This document shows positions 36,875 through 48,478 of a DNA stretch of 64,000 nt, in pieces. Both the position numbers and the translations under genes were made by a program. The notes below the pieces were generated by a model. It did no database searches, was not told where the DNA came from, and was given only the letters and a program-made list of their open reading frames with translations. The first letter of the stretch is position 1; the number at the start of each line of letters is the position of its first letter. Origin of the DNA: DASTPP01 sp035762175 (GTDB lineage Bacteria > Myxococcota_A > Polyangia > Polyangiales > Polyangiaceae); assembly GCA_035762175.1 (NCBI GenBank), contig DASTPP010000135.1, positions 67,085-131,084 on the forward strand, in the 5' to 3' direction.

Positions 36875-37010
36875 CGGCCGGGCGTGTTAATTTTAATGGG
36901 TCTGGCGCGTTGGCTCCCGTCGGCCGGGTGGGTTGATTTTAACGGATCTGGCGCGTTGGTTATCTTTGTCCGGGGGCTGATTGCAATCGGTTCGGTGGGT
37001 TGTTTACTGT
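36875..37010. repeat. 46-bp tandem repeat with AT-rich cores
   Basis: Two clear units at 36875-36920 and 36921-36966 (common GTT(A/G)ATTTTAA and TCTGGCGCGTTGG cores) and a degenerate third. The AT-rich cores stand out strongly from the surrounding DNA. The array lies about 310 bp upstream of the cytochrome gene, so it could also carry promoter or protein-binding sites. Confidence 0.75.
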
Positions 37011-37318
37011 CGGCAAGGGCGCGCGATCGAATTGCGCAACGCGCGCGGGTCGAACGCGCGGGTTGTCCAAGATCGTGCAAGTTGCGCAGCCGCGCTCGCG
37101 CCGCCCGGCGCCCGCGGCCGCGGAAACGGGCTCGGGGCGGCGCGCGGCCGGGGTGGCCCGATGTTTGTAATGGCAACGTGGCGAGGGGCGGCGCCGCGGA
37201 AGATAGCGGAAAGCCGCCTCGTGGCGGGCGGGCGTTCTGTCGGACGCCGCGGGCCCGCCGGGCAACGTACCACCGCGCGGCCGCGCCTGGCCGCGCCGAA
37301 GGGGAGCACGAGTCGACC

Positions 37319-39430
37319 ATGAAAAGAATCAAGTCATCGTACTGCATCGCCCTCTTGCTGTCGGCGGCCGCCGCGGGCGGCTGCCACAAGACCCCGCCGA
37401 TCGACGGGGGCGGCGGGGGCGGGGGCGGGGGTGGAGGCGGCGGCGGCGGGCCCGGCTGCCCCGAATGCACGCCGCCCCCGACCGGCACGCCCGAGAGCAT
37501 CCTCGCCGTCCGCGACGTGCTCGCCACCGCGTGCGCCCCCTGCCACTCGGGGCGCGGCGGCGTCGCCCGGGGCGACTTCGCGAACATCTTCGACGTGCCC
37601 GACATGGTGCGGCGCGGGCTCATCGTGCCGGGCAAACCGGACGAGTCGCGGCTCTGGAAGCGCATCGACGAGGGCGAGATGCCCCCGGCCGACGCCCGCG
37701 ACCCGCGCAAGCCGGCCCGCGCAATCGGCGAGCTCGACGCGGCCCAGAAGGAGATCATTCGCGCCTGGATCGCCGCCGGCGCCCAGGCCCTGCGCGCCGA
37801 AGACCGCGCCCCCATCGCCAGCGGCGACTACCTGGGCGCGCTGCGCGACGACCTGCTCCGCGTCAACCCGGCCGAGGTGCCGAACACCCGCTACATCAGC
37901 CTGCACACCTATTACAACAGCCCCGACATACCCCAGGGCGAGATCGACGCGGCCGTCAACGCCGTCGGCAAGCTCTTGAACCACCTGGCCCCGCGCCGCA
38001 ATGCGGTCGAGGCGCCCGGGACGGTGCTCAACAAGGAGGGCGAGATCATCGCCCTGCGCATCAACCTGCGCGACTACGACCTCGACGCGGGCGACTGGGC
38101 GCGCATCGAGGCGGCGACCGAGGTCATCGACCGCGCGGCCTTCCCCTGCGACGTGCCGCTCATCAACGCCGACCAGTTTCTCGCGATCGCGTCGACCGAC
38201 CAGCACCTGCGCACCGACGGCACGCTCGAGAGCGTTTATTCGAACATCGTCGTGCGCAAGCTGCTCGAGGACGCCGGGGTGCTCGCGCCCGGCCAGCTCG
38301 TGTTCGAGCCGCAGGCGGGCGACGGCGGGGCGCGCGGCCCCGCGGCCTTCTTGACGAGCGACGTCACCATGCTCGACATCGCCGGGGCGCTCGGCATCGA
38401 CCTGGTCGCCAACCTCGAGCGGCCCGACAACGACGTCACCGTGCGGGCCTGCCTGCAAGACTCGGGCGTCTCGGCCGCCGTGCGCTGCATCGAGCGCGAC
38501 GCGGTGCCCGACGGCGACCGCGGCTTCTGGTGGAGCATGGACTTCATCAACAAGGCCGGCAACGACGAGCTCGCCAACCCCTTCGTCCACCCCATCGGCC
38601 CGCGCAACGGCGAGCTGGTGCCCTCGCTCGAGGGCGAAGAGCAGTTCGTCATCGCCGGCGGCGAGGCCTTCTGGAACTGGCCGAACCTCATGGTCGGCTA
38701 CGCCCTCTACAACGGCAACTACAACCTGCTCTCGTCGGCCCCCCAGGACGCCGTCACCCACGACAAAAACGTCGAAGAGGCCTTCGCCGTCGAGAACGCC
38801 ATCTCGTGCTTCGACTGCCACTCGAACCACATCTTGCCGATGGTCGACCAGATGCGGGCCTTCGCCAAGAACAACCGCAAACTGACGGCCGCCGAGCGGG
38901 GCTTCATCGAAGAGGTCTTCCCCGAGCAGGAGGTGCTCGACGGGCGCTACCAGGTCGACAGGGACAACTTCAACCAAGAGCTCGGCCGCGTCTACCTGCG
39001 CAAGGGCGAGTCGAACGCCACCCCCGACGGCATCTTCAAGCTCATGCGCGCCTACGAGCGCGACCTCGGCATGAACGCCGTCGCCGCCGAGCTCTTCGCC
39101 TCGCCCCAACGGATCGCCGCCCAGATCTTGTCGAGCGAGGCCCTGCAGGGCCTCGCCCCGACCCTCACCGACGAGACGAGCGGCTTCATCTCGCGGCAAG
39201 ACTTCGTTCTCGCCTTCAAAGAGCTACGGAGGAACATCGGCCTCAACGACACGCTGCTCAACTTCTGCGTCCAGCCCGCCGCGCAAGCGGCGGGCGAGGG
39301 CGGCTCGGGCGGGGGCTCCGGGGGCGACGATGGCGACGGCAGCGGCGGCTCCGGGGGCGACGGCAGCTCGGGCGACGGCGGCTCGGGCGGCGACGGGGGC
39401 GGCTCAGGTGGCAGCGGCGGCTCGCCCTGA
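37319..39430 (+). CDS. Di-heme cytochrome c lipoprotein (planctomycete-type PSCyt1-like)
   Basis: A 703-residue exported lipoprotein. ATG 37319; signal ILLLSAAAAGGC-type (CIALLLSAAAAGGCHKTPP) with lipobox cysteine near 24, then a pure poly-Gly stretch of 15 residues. Two c-type heme sites are present: CAPCH (Cys72-His76, in VLATACAPCHSGRGG) and CFDCH (Cys497-His501). The first belongs to a PSCyt1-like module (DVPDMVRRGLIVPGKPDESRLWKRIDEGEMPP). The middle ~350 residues, SGDYLGALRDDLLRVNP to AVTHDKNV, look like a novel domain. The tail is GGSGGDGG low complexity. It probably passes electrons at the cell surface or outer membrane. The mono-heme gene follows 22 bp later. Confidence 0.9.
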   Translation: MKRIKSSYCIALLLSAAAAGGCHKTPPIDGGGGGGGGGGGGGGGPGCPECTPPPTGTPESILAVRDVLATACAPCHSGRGGVARGDFANIFDVPDMVRRGLIVPGKPDESRLWKRIDEGEMPPADARDPRKPARAIGELDAAQKEIIRAWIAAGAQALRAEDRAPIASGDYLGALRDDLLRVNPAEVPNTRYISLHTYYNSPDIPQGEIDAAVNAVGKLLNHLAPRRNAVEAPGTVLNKEGEIIALRINLRDYDLDAGDWARIEAATEVIDRAAFPCDVPLINADQFLAIASTDQHLRTDGTLESVYSNIVVRKLLEDAGVLAPGQLVFEPQAGDGGARGPAAFLTSDVTMLDIAGALGIDLVANLERPDNDVTVRACLQDSGVSAAVRCIERDAVPDGDRGFWWSMDFINKAGNDELANPFVHPIGPRNGELVPSLEGEEQFVIAGGEAFWNWPNLMVGYALYNGNYNLLSSAPQDAVTHDKNVEEAFAVENAISCFDCHSNHILPMVDQMRAFAKNNRKLTAAERGFIEEVFPEQEVLDGRYQVDRDNFNQELGRVYLRKGESNATPDGIFKLMRAYERDLGMNAVAAELFASPQRIAAQILSSEALQGLAPTLTDETSGFISRQDFVLAFKELRRNIGLNDTLLNFCVQPAAQAAGEGGSGGGSGGDDGDGSGGSGGDGSSGDGGSGGDGGGSGGSGGSP

Positions 39431-39452
39431 GGGGCGCCTTCGCGCGGACCCG

Positions 39453-39938
39453 ATGACGACGCGAGCGCAGCGCTGCGCCTTGGCCGCCGCCCTCCTGGCC
39501 GCGGCTTGCTCGCCGGCGCCCCCGCCCGCGGGGCCCCCGGGGGGCGAGCACGCCGGCGAGGGCGGCTCGGGCGGCGACGAGGGGGAGGGCGGCACCGGCG
39601 GCGACGAGGGGGAGGGCGGCACCGGCGGCGACAAGGGGGAGGGCGGTGGCGAGGGCGAGGGCGCCGAGGGCGTGCGGGCGGTGCTGCAAGCGCAGTGCGG
39701 CGGGTGCCACACCGGCACGCACTGCGGCAGCACCGGCGGGGGCTTCGGCGACCCGTTCGACGTCGACGCCATCTTCGCGTGCGGGCACCTCGTGCCCGGC
39801 TCGCCCGATGCTTCGCCCCTGTGGCAGCGCATCAAGAACGATGACATGCCGCCCACGGGCCGGCTGAGCCGGGCGGAGAAGGGCGCCGTGCGGGCCTGGA
39901 TCGAGGCGGGCGCGCCCGCGCCTCCGCCGGGGGGCTGA
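39453..39938 (+). CDS. Mono-heme cytochrome c lipoprotein
   Basis: A 161-residue exported lipoprotein, second gene of a likely two-gene operon with the di-heme cytochrome. Signal CALAAALLAAAC with the lipobox Cys near 18. A linker of GGTGGDEGEG repeats follows, made by a 30-bp in-frame DNA repeat (about 39570-39640). A PSCyt1-like heme module then follows: VLQAQCGGCHTGTHCGS (Cys82-His86), FDVDAIFACGHLVPGSPDAS and LWQRIKNDDMPPTGRLS. Ending EKGAVRAWIEAGAPAP is typical of this module. The distal ligand may be the Met of DDMPP. It probably exchanges electrons with the larger cytochrome. Confidence 0.9.
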   Translation: MTTRAQRCALAAALLAAACSPAPPPAGPPGGEHAGEGGSGGDEGEGGTGGDEGEGGTGGDKGEGGGEGEGAEGVRAVLQAQCGGCHTGTHCGSTGGGFGDPFDVDAIFACGHLVPGSPDASPLWQRIKNDDMPPTGRLSRAEKGAVRAWIEAGAPAPPPGG

Positions 39939-39985
39939 GGGCAGGGCGCGCCTCGCCGGGGGGCAGGGGCACGCCCGCCCGCGGC

Positions 39986-40247
39986 TCAGGGGTTGCCCGC
40001 GGCGTTCGGGAGGGTGACGCGGTAGACCGAGGGTCGTGCCGTGACGAAGAGGGGCCCGCGGTCGGCGCCGCCGAACGAGACGTTGCTCGGCTGCTCGGGG
40101 AAGGCGAGCGTGCCCCAGGGCGCGCCGTCGGGGCCGAAGACGCGCACGCCTTCGGCCATGGCGACGTAGACGTTGCCGGCGTCGTCGACCGTGACGCCGT
40201 CGCCGCCGCCGCCGGTGTCGGCGAACTTGGCGGGCGAGGCCACTTTG
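39986..40247 (-). pseudogene. Carboxy-terminal remnant of an SMP-30/gluconolactonase-like propeller
   Basis: About 86 residues matching the end of SMP-30/gluconolactonase/LRE-like proteins: GVTVDDAGNVYVAMAEGVRV, FGPDGAPWGTLAFPEQPSN, SFGGADRGPLFVTARPSVYR and the ending VTLPNAAGNP. Upstream in the same frame the sequence turns into low-complexity Arg/Ala and no start exists. The three amino-terminal blades and most metal ligands are gone. It lies between the cytochrome pair and a methyltransferase gene. A relic, not a working lactonase. Confidence 0.75.
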
Positions 40248-40343
40248 GCGCGCGCGGCCGCCCCGGCGCGACGGTCGGCTCGCCGGAGGGCCGCCCCCCG
40301 CGTTCGGCGCACGCGAGCCCGAGCCGGGCTACGCGCCCGTGGG

Positions 40344-41174
40344 CTAGACCTTGCGCCCCTCGATTATGGCATAGCCGAAGCTCGTGCCGGCGAGCGAGAG
40401 CGTGTTCGGCAGCGAGGCGACGATCGCGTCGTAGGCCTGCCGGCCGCAGGCGCGAATCATCTCTTCTTTTCGCTCGCGCGTGGCCTCCAGCCAGCGCCGG
40501 AAGCCCGGCACGACCGTGTTCTGGGTCAGATCGGTCGAGCTCACGTGCTCGAAGCCGCAGTCGCGCAGCAGCGCCGGGTAGTCGCCGAGGGGCAGAAACT
40601 CGTTGGCGCACCAGTTCTGGTTGAGCACCCCCATCTGCTCGTCGGAGAACGACGCCAAGAGCGGAAAGTCGACGATGATGAGCTGGGCGCCCCGCCGCAT
40701 CAGCGGGGCGACGGCCTGCAGCGCCTTGCGCTGCCCCATGTGAAAGATCGACTCGATGAACCACACGCCGTCGAACGTGCCGGGGTCGAACCTCGGCTCG
40801 AGCATGTCGGCGAGGTGGAACGCGACGCGATCGGCGACGTCGCTCTCTTCGGCGAACCGCCGCGCCATTTCGTACTGAGCGCTGGCGACGGTGACGCCGT
40901 CGACCCGGCACCCCTTGGCCCGCGCGAGCTGAACCGCGAGCGCGCCGTTGCCGCAGCCCGCGTCGAGCCAGCGCTGAACCGGCCCGACGTCGGCCCGGGC
41001 GATGTACAATTGGTTGGCGCGCTCGACGGCCTCGTGGATGGGGGCGCTCGCGTTGGTTTCATCCCAGTAGCCGAAGTGCAGGTGGCCTTTCGAGAAGTGT
41101 TCCCAGTAGCCCTTCATCGGCGAGTTGTACATGGCGGCCACGTCTTCGGCCGTCCGCCAGGTGGCGTACTTCAT
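40344..41174 (-). CDS. SAM-dependent methyltransferase (sterol/cyclopropane-like)
   Basis: A 276-residue class I methyltransferase of the group that includes tocopherol, sterol-C24 and small-molecule O/C-methyltransferases. The start MKYATWRTAEDVAAMYNSP leads to the typical FSKGHLHFGYWDETN. Motif I is WLDAGCGNGALAVQLA (~69-84), then VDGVTVASAQYEMARR, VAFHLADMLEPRFDPGTFDGVWFIESIFHMGQRKAL, and LIIVDFPLLASF. No membrane segment. Neighbours are remnants, so no pathway can be assigned. The substrate is probably a secondary metabolite or lipid-like molecule. Confidence 0.88.
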   Translation of the reverse strand: MKYATWRTAEDVAAMYNSPMKGYWEHFSKGHLHFGYWDETNASAPIHEAVERANQLYIARADVGPVQRWLDAGCGNGALAVQLARAKGCRVDGVTVASAQYEMARRFAEESDVADRVAFHLADMLEPRFDPGTFDGVWFIESIFHMGQRKALQAVAPLMRRGAQLIIVDFPLLASFSDEQMGVLNQNWCANEFLPLGDYPALLRDCGFEHVSSTDLTQNTVVPGFRRWLEATRERKEEMIRACGRQAYDAIVASLPNTLSLAGTSFGYAIIEGRKV

Positions 41175-41819
41175 GCGGCAACTTGGACCTTTCTTTGGGG
41201 GGAGTCAGGCCGGCGCGGGCGGCCGGCGGCACCGGGCGCATTGCTCGGGGCGAGGTCGGTCACGTCATCTCCTGAAAATGCCACCGGCCGATGCCAGACG
41301 CGCCGACGCTCGCGCGCGACGAGCCGGCCGGCTCGGTCGTGGTCGAGGCGACCGTCGTGCGGGTCGATGCGGGACAAAAGATGCAGCCCGGGGCGAACTC
41401 GGGCGGGAACGGGCCGGCCGGGCCGGCCTTGCGCGGCGCACGCCGGAGCGGCACCTGAAGGGAAGGCTTGCGAGCAACATTAGGAAAGTGAACGGCGAAG
41501 GCGAGACGGCCGTGAGGGCCGACCGAAGCGAAAAGAAACGAGTGCCGCGCCCGGCGCGCGCTCCACGCGCGCGGGCCCCGGGGCCCTTCGCTTCGTCTTT
41601 TGTTCGAATCTTTGACCCGCGAAGAATATCACAAAGCCCCAGCGGATTGAAGCCGTCAAAAGCTCGCGTGTCGAAACGGCGCGCACCTGACGCGCAGCGT
41701 CGCGCGGGGCAGCGCGGCGTCGCGTCGTCGCCGAGACGCCCCTTTTCGCAGTCTTGCAGGAGGGCGAACGGGGAGGCACGACGCTCGGGCGGGGATCGAC
41801 ACCGCGGTCGGCGGGCGCG
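41175..41819. other. Gene-free region next to a transposase remnant
   Basis: About 645 bp with no supported gene, locally less GC-rich (41450-41680). It holds a GC-rich inverted stretch near 41555-41590 (CGCGCGC...GCGCGCG) and no clear terminal repeats. With the transposase remnant beside it, this may be the worn remains of an insertion element. Confidence 0.5.
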
Positions 41820-42050
41820 GGGCCAGCGCGCGAGGGCGAGCCGCGCCTTGGTCACGCGCACCACCTCGCCCGGCGCCGTCGAAGGCGGCAGCGTGCTCAG
41901 GGGGGCGTGCAGCGGCTCATCGTGGCCCGCGGGCCATTCGATCCGAAGGTCTTGCTCGCGCGGCTCGTTCGGGTCGGCGTGGACGACCTCGACGCGCACG
42001 CGAGCGAAGTGCGACGCGAGCTCGGCCTGACTGCCCTCGGCTGACGCCAC
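41820..42050 (-). mobile_element. IS701-like DDE transposase remnant
   Basis: The minus strand from about 42050 encodes AELASHFARVRVEVVHADPN, REQDLRIEWPAGHDEP, LSTLPPSTAPGEVVRVTKAR and LALAR, then loses similarity. The order (E/R)-SRFARVRV, (L)IEWPEG-x-x-EP, LSTLP, V-R-x-x-K-x-R is the carboxy part of IS701-family transposases, but here the catalytic and flanking regions are absent and bases are changed throughout. It sits 82 bp downstream of the intact prolyl oligopeptidase. An old insertion that has lost its function. Confidence 0.6.
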
Positions 42051-42132
42051 GCGCCGATCGGCCTGGCCGGGCTCCCTCCGGCGGGAGGCGGGGTGCGAAG
42101 AAGCGCGGTCGGGCGCGAGCGCCGCTCGCGCG

Positions 42133-44373
<2,241 letters not shown>

Positions 44374-44559
44374 CGGGGCGTTGGCTAGCACGCGGCCGAC
44401 GCCGCCAACAGCGGGCCGCCGGCGCGGCGGGGGCCGCGGGGCGGGGGGTCTTCGGCCCGGGGGGCGTTGGGGGCGGGGGCCTTCGCCCGGGGGGCGTTGG
44501 GGGTAGAGGCTGCGTTGGTTTCGGGGCATTCTTGCCGCCCCGCGCGAGAGAACACGCCC

Positions 44560-46845
44560 ATGCCGCCGACCGAGATCGTCTGCGATAGCCGCGTCGAGTC
44601 CGTGGTGGTGTACGCCCGCGGCGCGCTCGTCACCCGCGCGGTCGCGCTGCCGCCCTCGCTGCCCGCCGAGCCGATCGACCTCGTCGTCGGGGGCGTGACG
44701 CCGCTCGCCGAGCCGGGCGGCGTGCGCGCCGAGCTCGAGGGCGGCCGCGAGATCGTGGCGCTGCGCTCGCGCCTGCACCTGCCCGCGGCGCCCCAGGCGC
44801 CGGGCGCCCTGGCCGAGCGCGTCCTCGAGCTCGATCGGGAGCGCGAGGCCCTCGACGCCGAGCGCACCCGCGTCCGCGAGCGCCGCGCCGAGCTCGGCAC
44901 CCTCGCCTTCAGCCCCGAGGGCGACGCCCGCGCGCGGCGCCGGCTCGACCCCGTCGCGCGCTTCGGCGACGCGCTCGCCGCGGCCGAGCTGGTGGGCGAG
45001 ATCGTCGCCGAGCTCGACGCCCGCCTGCGCGAGCTCGACGCCGCCCTCGCGCGCAACGAGCGGGCGCGCGAGGCGGCGCAGCTCGCGGCCTCGCAGGGGC
45101 GAAGCGACGAGCGCGCCGCCGGGGCGCGGGCGACGTACCAGTTCGTGCTGCGCCTCGCGTACTCCGAGGCCGAGGCCCGGGCGCTCTCGGTCACCTACGC
45201 CGTCCGGGCCGCGCGCTGGTGGCCCGCGTACGCCGCGCGCCTCTCGCCGGGCGCCTCGCGGGCCGAGTGGGCCCTCGGCGCGCTCGTCGCGCAGGCGTCG
45301 GGCGAAGACTGGTCCGGCGTCCGCCTCGCCCTCTCGACCGCCGACCTCGCGCACGACGCCCGCCTGCCCGAGCTGCCCTCGCTGCGCCTCGGGCGCGCGC
45401 AGCCGCCCGCCCGCAAGGGCTACCGCCCGCCGCCCCCGGGGCTCGACGCGATGTTCGCGGCGTACGATCTGGCGGTGCAGAGCAGCCCCCCGCCGCCGCG
45501 CACGCGCCCGCCGCCCCCGCGCCAGGCCGCCTACGACGCGCCGATGCCGCCCGGCGCCCACGACGCCTACGCCGGGCTCGAGGGCGGCATGCTCGCCGAC
45601 CACGATCTCGAAGAGGTGACGGCGGTCGGCGAGGACGACATCACCGGCGTCACCATGCCGGTCGGGGGCGTGCGGGCGCGGGCGCCCGCCGCGCTGCCGA
45701 CGTCCGCCAGCTTCAACGCCGTGGCGCCCCCGGCCTCGGCCAGGCACTCGGCGTCGGGCGGCTACGGCGGGCCGCCCGTGCCGGCGGCGGGCGCGCCCCC
45801 GCCCGCCGCGCCGATGATGGCGCCGATGCAGATGCCGCCGCTCGCCGCGCCGATGACGCCGTCGATGCAGCAGATGCCGCCCCCGCCGGGCGCCTACCCG
45901 ACGCCCGCGTTCGCCATGGCGCGCCAGGCCTCGAGCAAGACGGTGAGCTTCTACGACCGGGGCGGCGGCGCCCCGCCGCAGGGGGCCGCGGCGCCCTCGC
46001 CGCCCGCCGAGATCGAGCCCGACGAGGGCTGGCTCGACTTCGACGCGCTCACGCTCGGCGCCGCCGACGACCGGGCGCGCCGCGGCCGCCTCGGCCGCGA
46101 CGGCGCGCCCGTGGCGGCCGGGCGCGGGGCCGAGGCGCAGCGCTCGCTCGAGTCGATGCCGCCGCCGCCGCGCGCGCAAGACCCCCTCGCCACGCGCGGC
46201 GTGTTCGACCACCGCTACGACGCGCGCGGCGCGGCCGACGTGCCCTCGGACGGCCGCCCCCACCGCCTGACCCTCGCGACCGCCGAGGCCGAGGTGCGCA
46301 CGCGGCTGCGCGTCGTGCCGCGCGAGAGCGCCGACGTCTTCCGCGAGGCCGAGGTGAAGAACCCCTTCGACGCCCCGCTGCTCGCGGGCCCCGTCGACGT
46401 CTTCGTCGAGGGGGCGCTCTTGACCACCGCGCCGATCGGCGCCGTCGACCGCGGCGGCCTCATTGCCCTCGGGCTCGGCGTCGAAGAGCGCGTCCGCGCC
46501 GCGCGCAACGCGCGGGTCGAAGAGGCCTCGGCGGGGCTGCTCGGGGGCGCCGCGGCGATCGATCACGTCGTGACGATCGACCTCACCTCGTCGCTCGGGC
46601 GCGCGACGCCCGTCGAGATCGTCGACCGCGTGCCCGTCAGCGACGACCGGAACGTCGAGGTCGTCTCGCTCGGCCAGTCGCCGCCCGCCGAGGCCTACGA
46701 CCAGGCCGAGCGCGGCCACCCCGTGCGCGGCGGCCTGCGCTGGCGGCTCGAGCTCGCCCCGGGCGCCAAGCAGCGCGTCGAGTTCCGCTACCGTGTCACC
46801 CTGCCGGCCAAGAGCGAGGTCGTAGGAGGCAACCGCCGTGACTGA
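44560..46845 (+). CDS. DUF4139-domain protein (MuiA-like), first of a tandem pair
   Basis: A 761-residue protein beginning MPPTEIVCDSRVESVVVYARG (ATG 44560). Residues ~8-90 correspond to the DUF4140 amino domain. A coiled coil rich in Glu/Arg/Ala (~95-190) follows, then the DUF4139 strands (FVLRLAYSEAEARALSVTYAVRAARWWPAYAARLSPGASR, GEDWSGVRLALSTADL). The middle (~290-500) is Pro/Gly/Met-rich and probably disordered. The last 250 residues resume the beta-rich DUF4139 core (LATRGVFDHRYDARG, HRLTLATAEAEVRTRLRVVPR, REAEVKNPFDAPLLAGPVDVF, KQRVEFRYRVTLPAK). Related proteins are called mucoidy-inhibitor A-like; their biochemistry is unknown. No signal peptide. The next gene overlaps by 8 bp, so the pair is translated together. 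Confidence 0.9.
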   Translation: MPPTEIVCDSRVESVVVYARGALVTRAVALPPSLPAEPIDLVVGGVTPLAEPGGVRAELEGGREIVALRSRLHLPAAPQAPGALAERVLELDREREALDAERTRVRERRAELGTLAFSPEGDARARRRLDPVARFGDALAAAELVGEIVAELDARLRELDAALARNERAREAAQLAASQGRSDERAAGARATYQFVLRLAYSEAEARALSVTYAVRAARWWPAYAARLSPGASRAEWALGALVAQASGEDWSGVRLALSTADLAHDARLPELPSLRLGRAQPPARKGYRPPPPGLDAMFAAYDLAVQSSPPPPRTRPPPPRQAAYDAPMPPGAHDAYAGLEGGMLADHDLEEVTAVGEDDITGVTMPVGGVRARAPAALPTSASFNAVAPPASARHSASGGYGGPPVPAAGAPPPAAPMMAPMQMPPLAAPMTPSMQQMPPPPGAYPTPAFAMARQASSKTVSFYDRGGGAPPQGAAAPSPPAEIEPDEGWLDFDALTLGAADDRARRGRLGRDGAPVAAGRGAEAQRSLESMPPPPRAQDPLATRGVFDHRYDARGAADVPSDGRPHRLTLATAEAEVRTRLRVVPRESADVFREAEVKNPFDAPLLAGPVDVFVEGALLTTAPIGAVDRGGLIALGLGVEERVRAARNARVEEASAGLLGGAAAIDHVVTIDLTSSLGRATPVEIVDRVPVSDDRNVEVVSLGQSPPAEAYDQAERGHPVRGGLRWRLELAPGAKQRVEFRYRVTLPAKSEVVGGNRRD

Positions 46846-48478
46846 GCTCGCGACGGGCGCCGCCCCCGGCGCCCCCGACACCCCGGCGCCCGCGGGCGGC
46901 GAGCGGGCGCGCCCGCTCGCGAGCCGCGCCGCGCGCGTCACCCTCTTCGAAGACCGGGCCGAGGTCGTGCGCGCCGCGCGGGCTGCCCTGCAGGCGGGCG
47001 CGCAGTGGGTCGCCCTCGGGGGCGCCTCGCCCTTCGTCGACGACGACACCGTGCAGGCGCGCGTGCTGAGCGAGCGGGCGCGCGTGCTCGCGGCGCGCGT
47101 GCGGCGCATCGTGCACCACGAGCCGCGCGAGGGGCGCGAGGCGGTCGAGCGGCTCGAGCGCGAGGCGCTCGCCGCGCGCGAGGCCGAAGGCGCCGCCCGC
47201 CAGGACGCCGCGCGCGCCCGCTCCGAGGAGGCGCGCCTGCGCCGGCTGCTCACCGACTGGGCCCGCTGCGTCGCCGAGGTGCCCCGGGGCCTGCGCGAGG
47301 GCGAGGCCCGCGGCCGCTGGCGCGAGTCGTACCGCGCCCTCGAGCGCGCCCTCGCCGCGGCGCTCGCGCGCGCGTCCGAGGCCCGGGCGCGGGCCCTCGC
47401 CGCCGAGCGGGCGCTCGCCCACGCCGAGGCCCGCCTCGCCGAGGCCCAGGCCACGCAGCCCCGCCACGAGGCGCTCCTCGAGGTGCAGCTCGAGGCCGAC
47501 GGCGCCCACGTCGCCGACCTCGAGATCACCTACCGCACGCCCTGCGCCCTCTGGCGCCCCGAGCACCTCGCGCGGCTGCACGCCCACGGCGAGCTCGGCC
47601 GCGGCGAGGCCACGCTCGAGATCGTCACGTACGCGGTCGCCTGGCAGCGCACGGGCGAAGACTGGGACGGCGTGCAGGCCCGCTTCTCGACGGCGCGCCC
47701 CGCCCGCGCGGCCTCGCCCCCCCCCGTGACCGACGACCTGCTAAGGTCCCGCAAGAAGAGCGACGACGAGCGGCGCTCGGTCGTCGTCGAGGCGCGCGAC
47801 CAGGCCGTGGCCGTCGCGGGCCTCGAGCGCGGCGCGCGCGCCGTCGCCGAGATGCCCGGCGTCGACGACGGGGGCGAGCCGCTCGCGTACGAGCCCCGGG
47901 CCCCCGTCACGCTCGCCAGCGACGGGCGGCCCTTCCGGGTCGAGATCGGGCGCGTCACGCTGCCCGCGCGGGTCGAGCGCGTGGCGCTGCCCGAGCGCGC
48001 CGAGATCGCGCACCTGCGCGCGACGGCCACTCTCACCCAGGGCGGCCCCCTGCTCGCCGGCCCCGTGCGCCTCGCGCGGGGCGCGGGCATGGTCGGGCGC
48101 ACCGCGACCGCCTTCGTCGGCCGCGGCGAGCCCTTCGAGCTGGGCTTCGGCGCCGACGACGCGGTGCGCGTGCGCCGCCGCGTCGAAGAGGCGCGCGACA
48201 CCGTCTCGATCATTGGCACCCAGGTGCTGCGCCGCACCGTGCGCGTCTTCCTCTCGAACTTGGCCGGGGCCCCGCGCTCGGTCGAGGTCACCGAGCGCTT
48301 CCCCGTCAGCGAGATCGCCGACGTCGAGGTCGTCGGCGTGCGGGCGAGCGAGGGCGTCCGGCTCGACCGGCGCGACGGCTTCGCCCGCAAGACGGTCGAG
48401 CTGCCCGCCCACGGCGTCGCCGAGATCGCGCTCGCCTACGAGCTGCGCGCCGGCCCCAAGGTGCGCCTGCCCTTCTAG
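46838..48478 (+). CDS. DUF4139-domain protein, second of a tandem pair
   Basis: A 546-residue paralogue of the preceding gene. GTG 46838 is preceded by AGGAGG at 8-bp spacing and lies inside the previous gene. Amino domain RAARVTLFEDRAEVVRAARAAL, coiled coil (~95-210, long Ala/Glu/Arg heptads), then DUF4139 (EVQLEADGAHVADLEITYRTPCALWRPEHLARL, GEDWDGVQARFSTARP, FRVEIGRVTLPARVERVALPE, PVRLARGAGMVGRTATAFVG, VFLSNLAGAPRSVEVTERFPVSEIADVEV). It lacks the long disordered insert of its partner. Overlapping paralogues with matching coiled coils suggest a hetero-oligomer. A degenerate repeat begins at its stop codon. Confidence 0.9.
   Translation: MTELATGAAPGAPDTPAPAGGERARPLASRAARVTLFEDRAEVVRAARAALQAGAQWVALGGASPFVDDDTVQARVLSERARVLAARVRRIVHHEPREGREAVERLEREALAAREAEGAARQDAARARSEEARLRRLLTDWARCVAEVPRGLREGEARGRWRESYRALERALAAALARASEARARALAAERALAHAEARLAEAQATQPRHEALLEVQLEADGAHVADLEITYRTPCALWRPEHLARLHAHGELGRGEATLEIVTYAVAWQRTGEDWDGVQARFSTARPARAASPPPVTDDLLRSRKKSDDERRSVVVEARDQAVAVAGLERGARAVAEMPGVDDGGEPLAYEPRAPVTLASDGRPFRVEIGRVTLPARVERVALPERAEIAHLRATATLTQGGPLLAGPVRLARGAGMVGRTATAFVGRGEPFELGFGADDAVRVRRRVEEARDTVSIIGTQVLRRTVRVFLSNLAGAPRSVEVTERFPVSEIADVEVVGVRASEGVRLDRRDGFARKTVELPAHGVAEIALAYELRAGPKVRLPF

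Noticed and set aside
41600..41640. tRNA T-arm (TTCGAATC)
   Set aside because: No acceptor or anticodon stem fits on either side.
44374..47529. Long minus-strand extension upstream of the intact prolyl oligopeptidase
   Set aside because: The real start with a lipoprotein signal is at 44373; the rest is the opposite strand of the DUF4139 genes.
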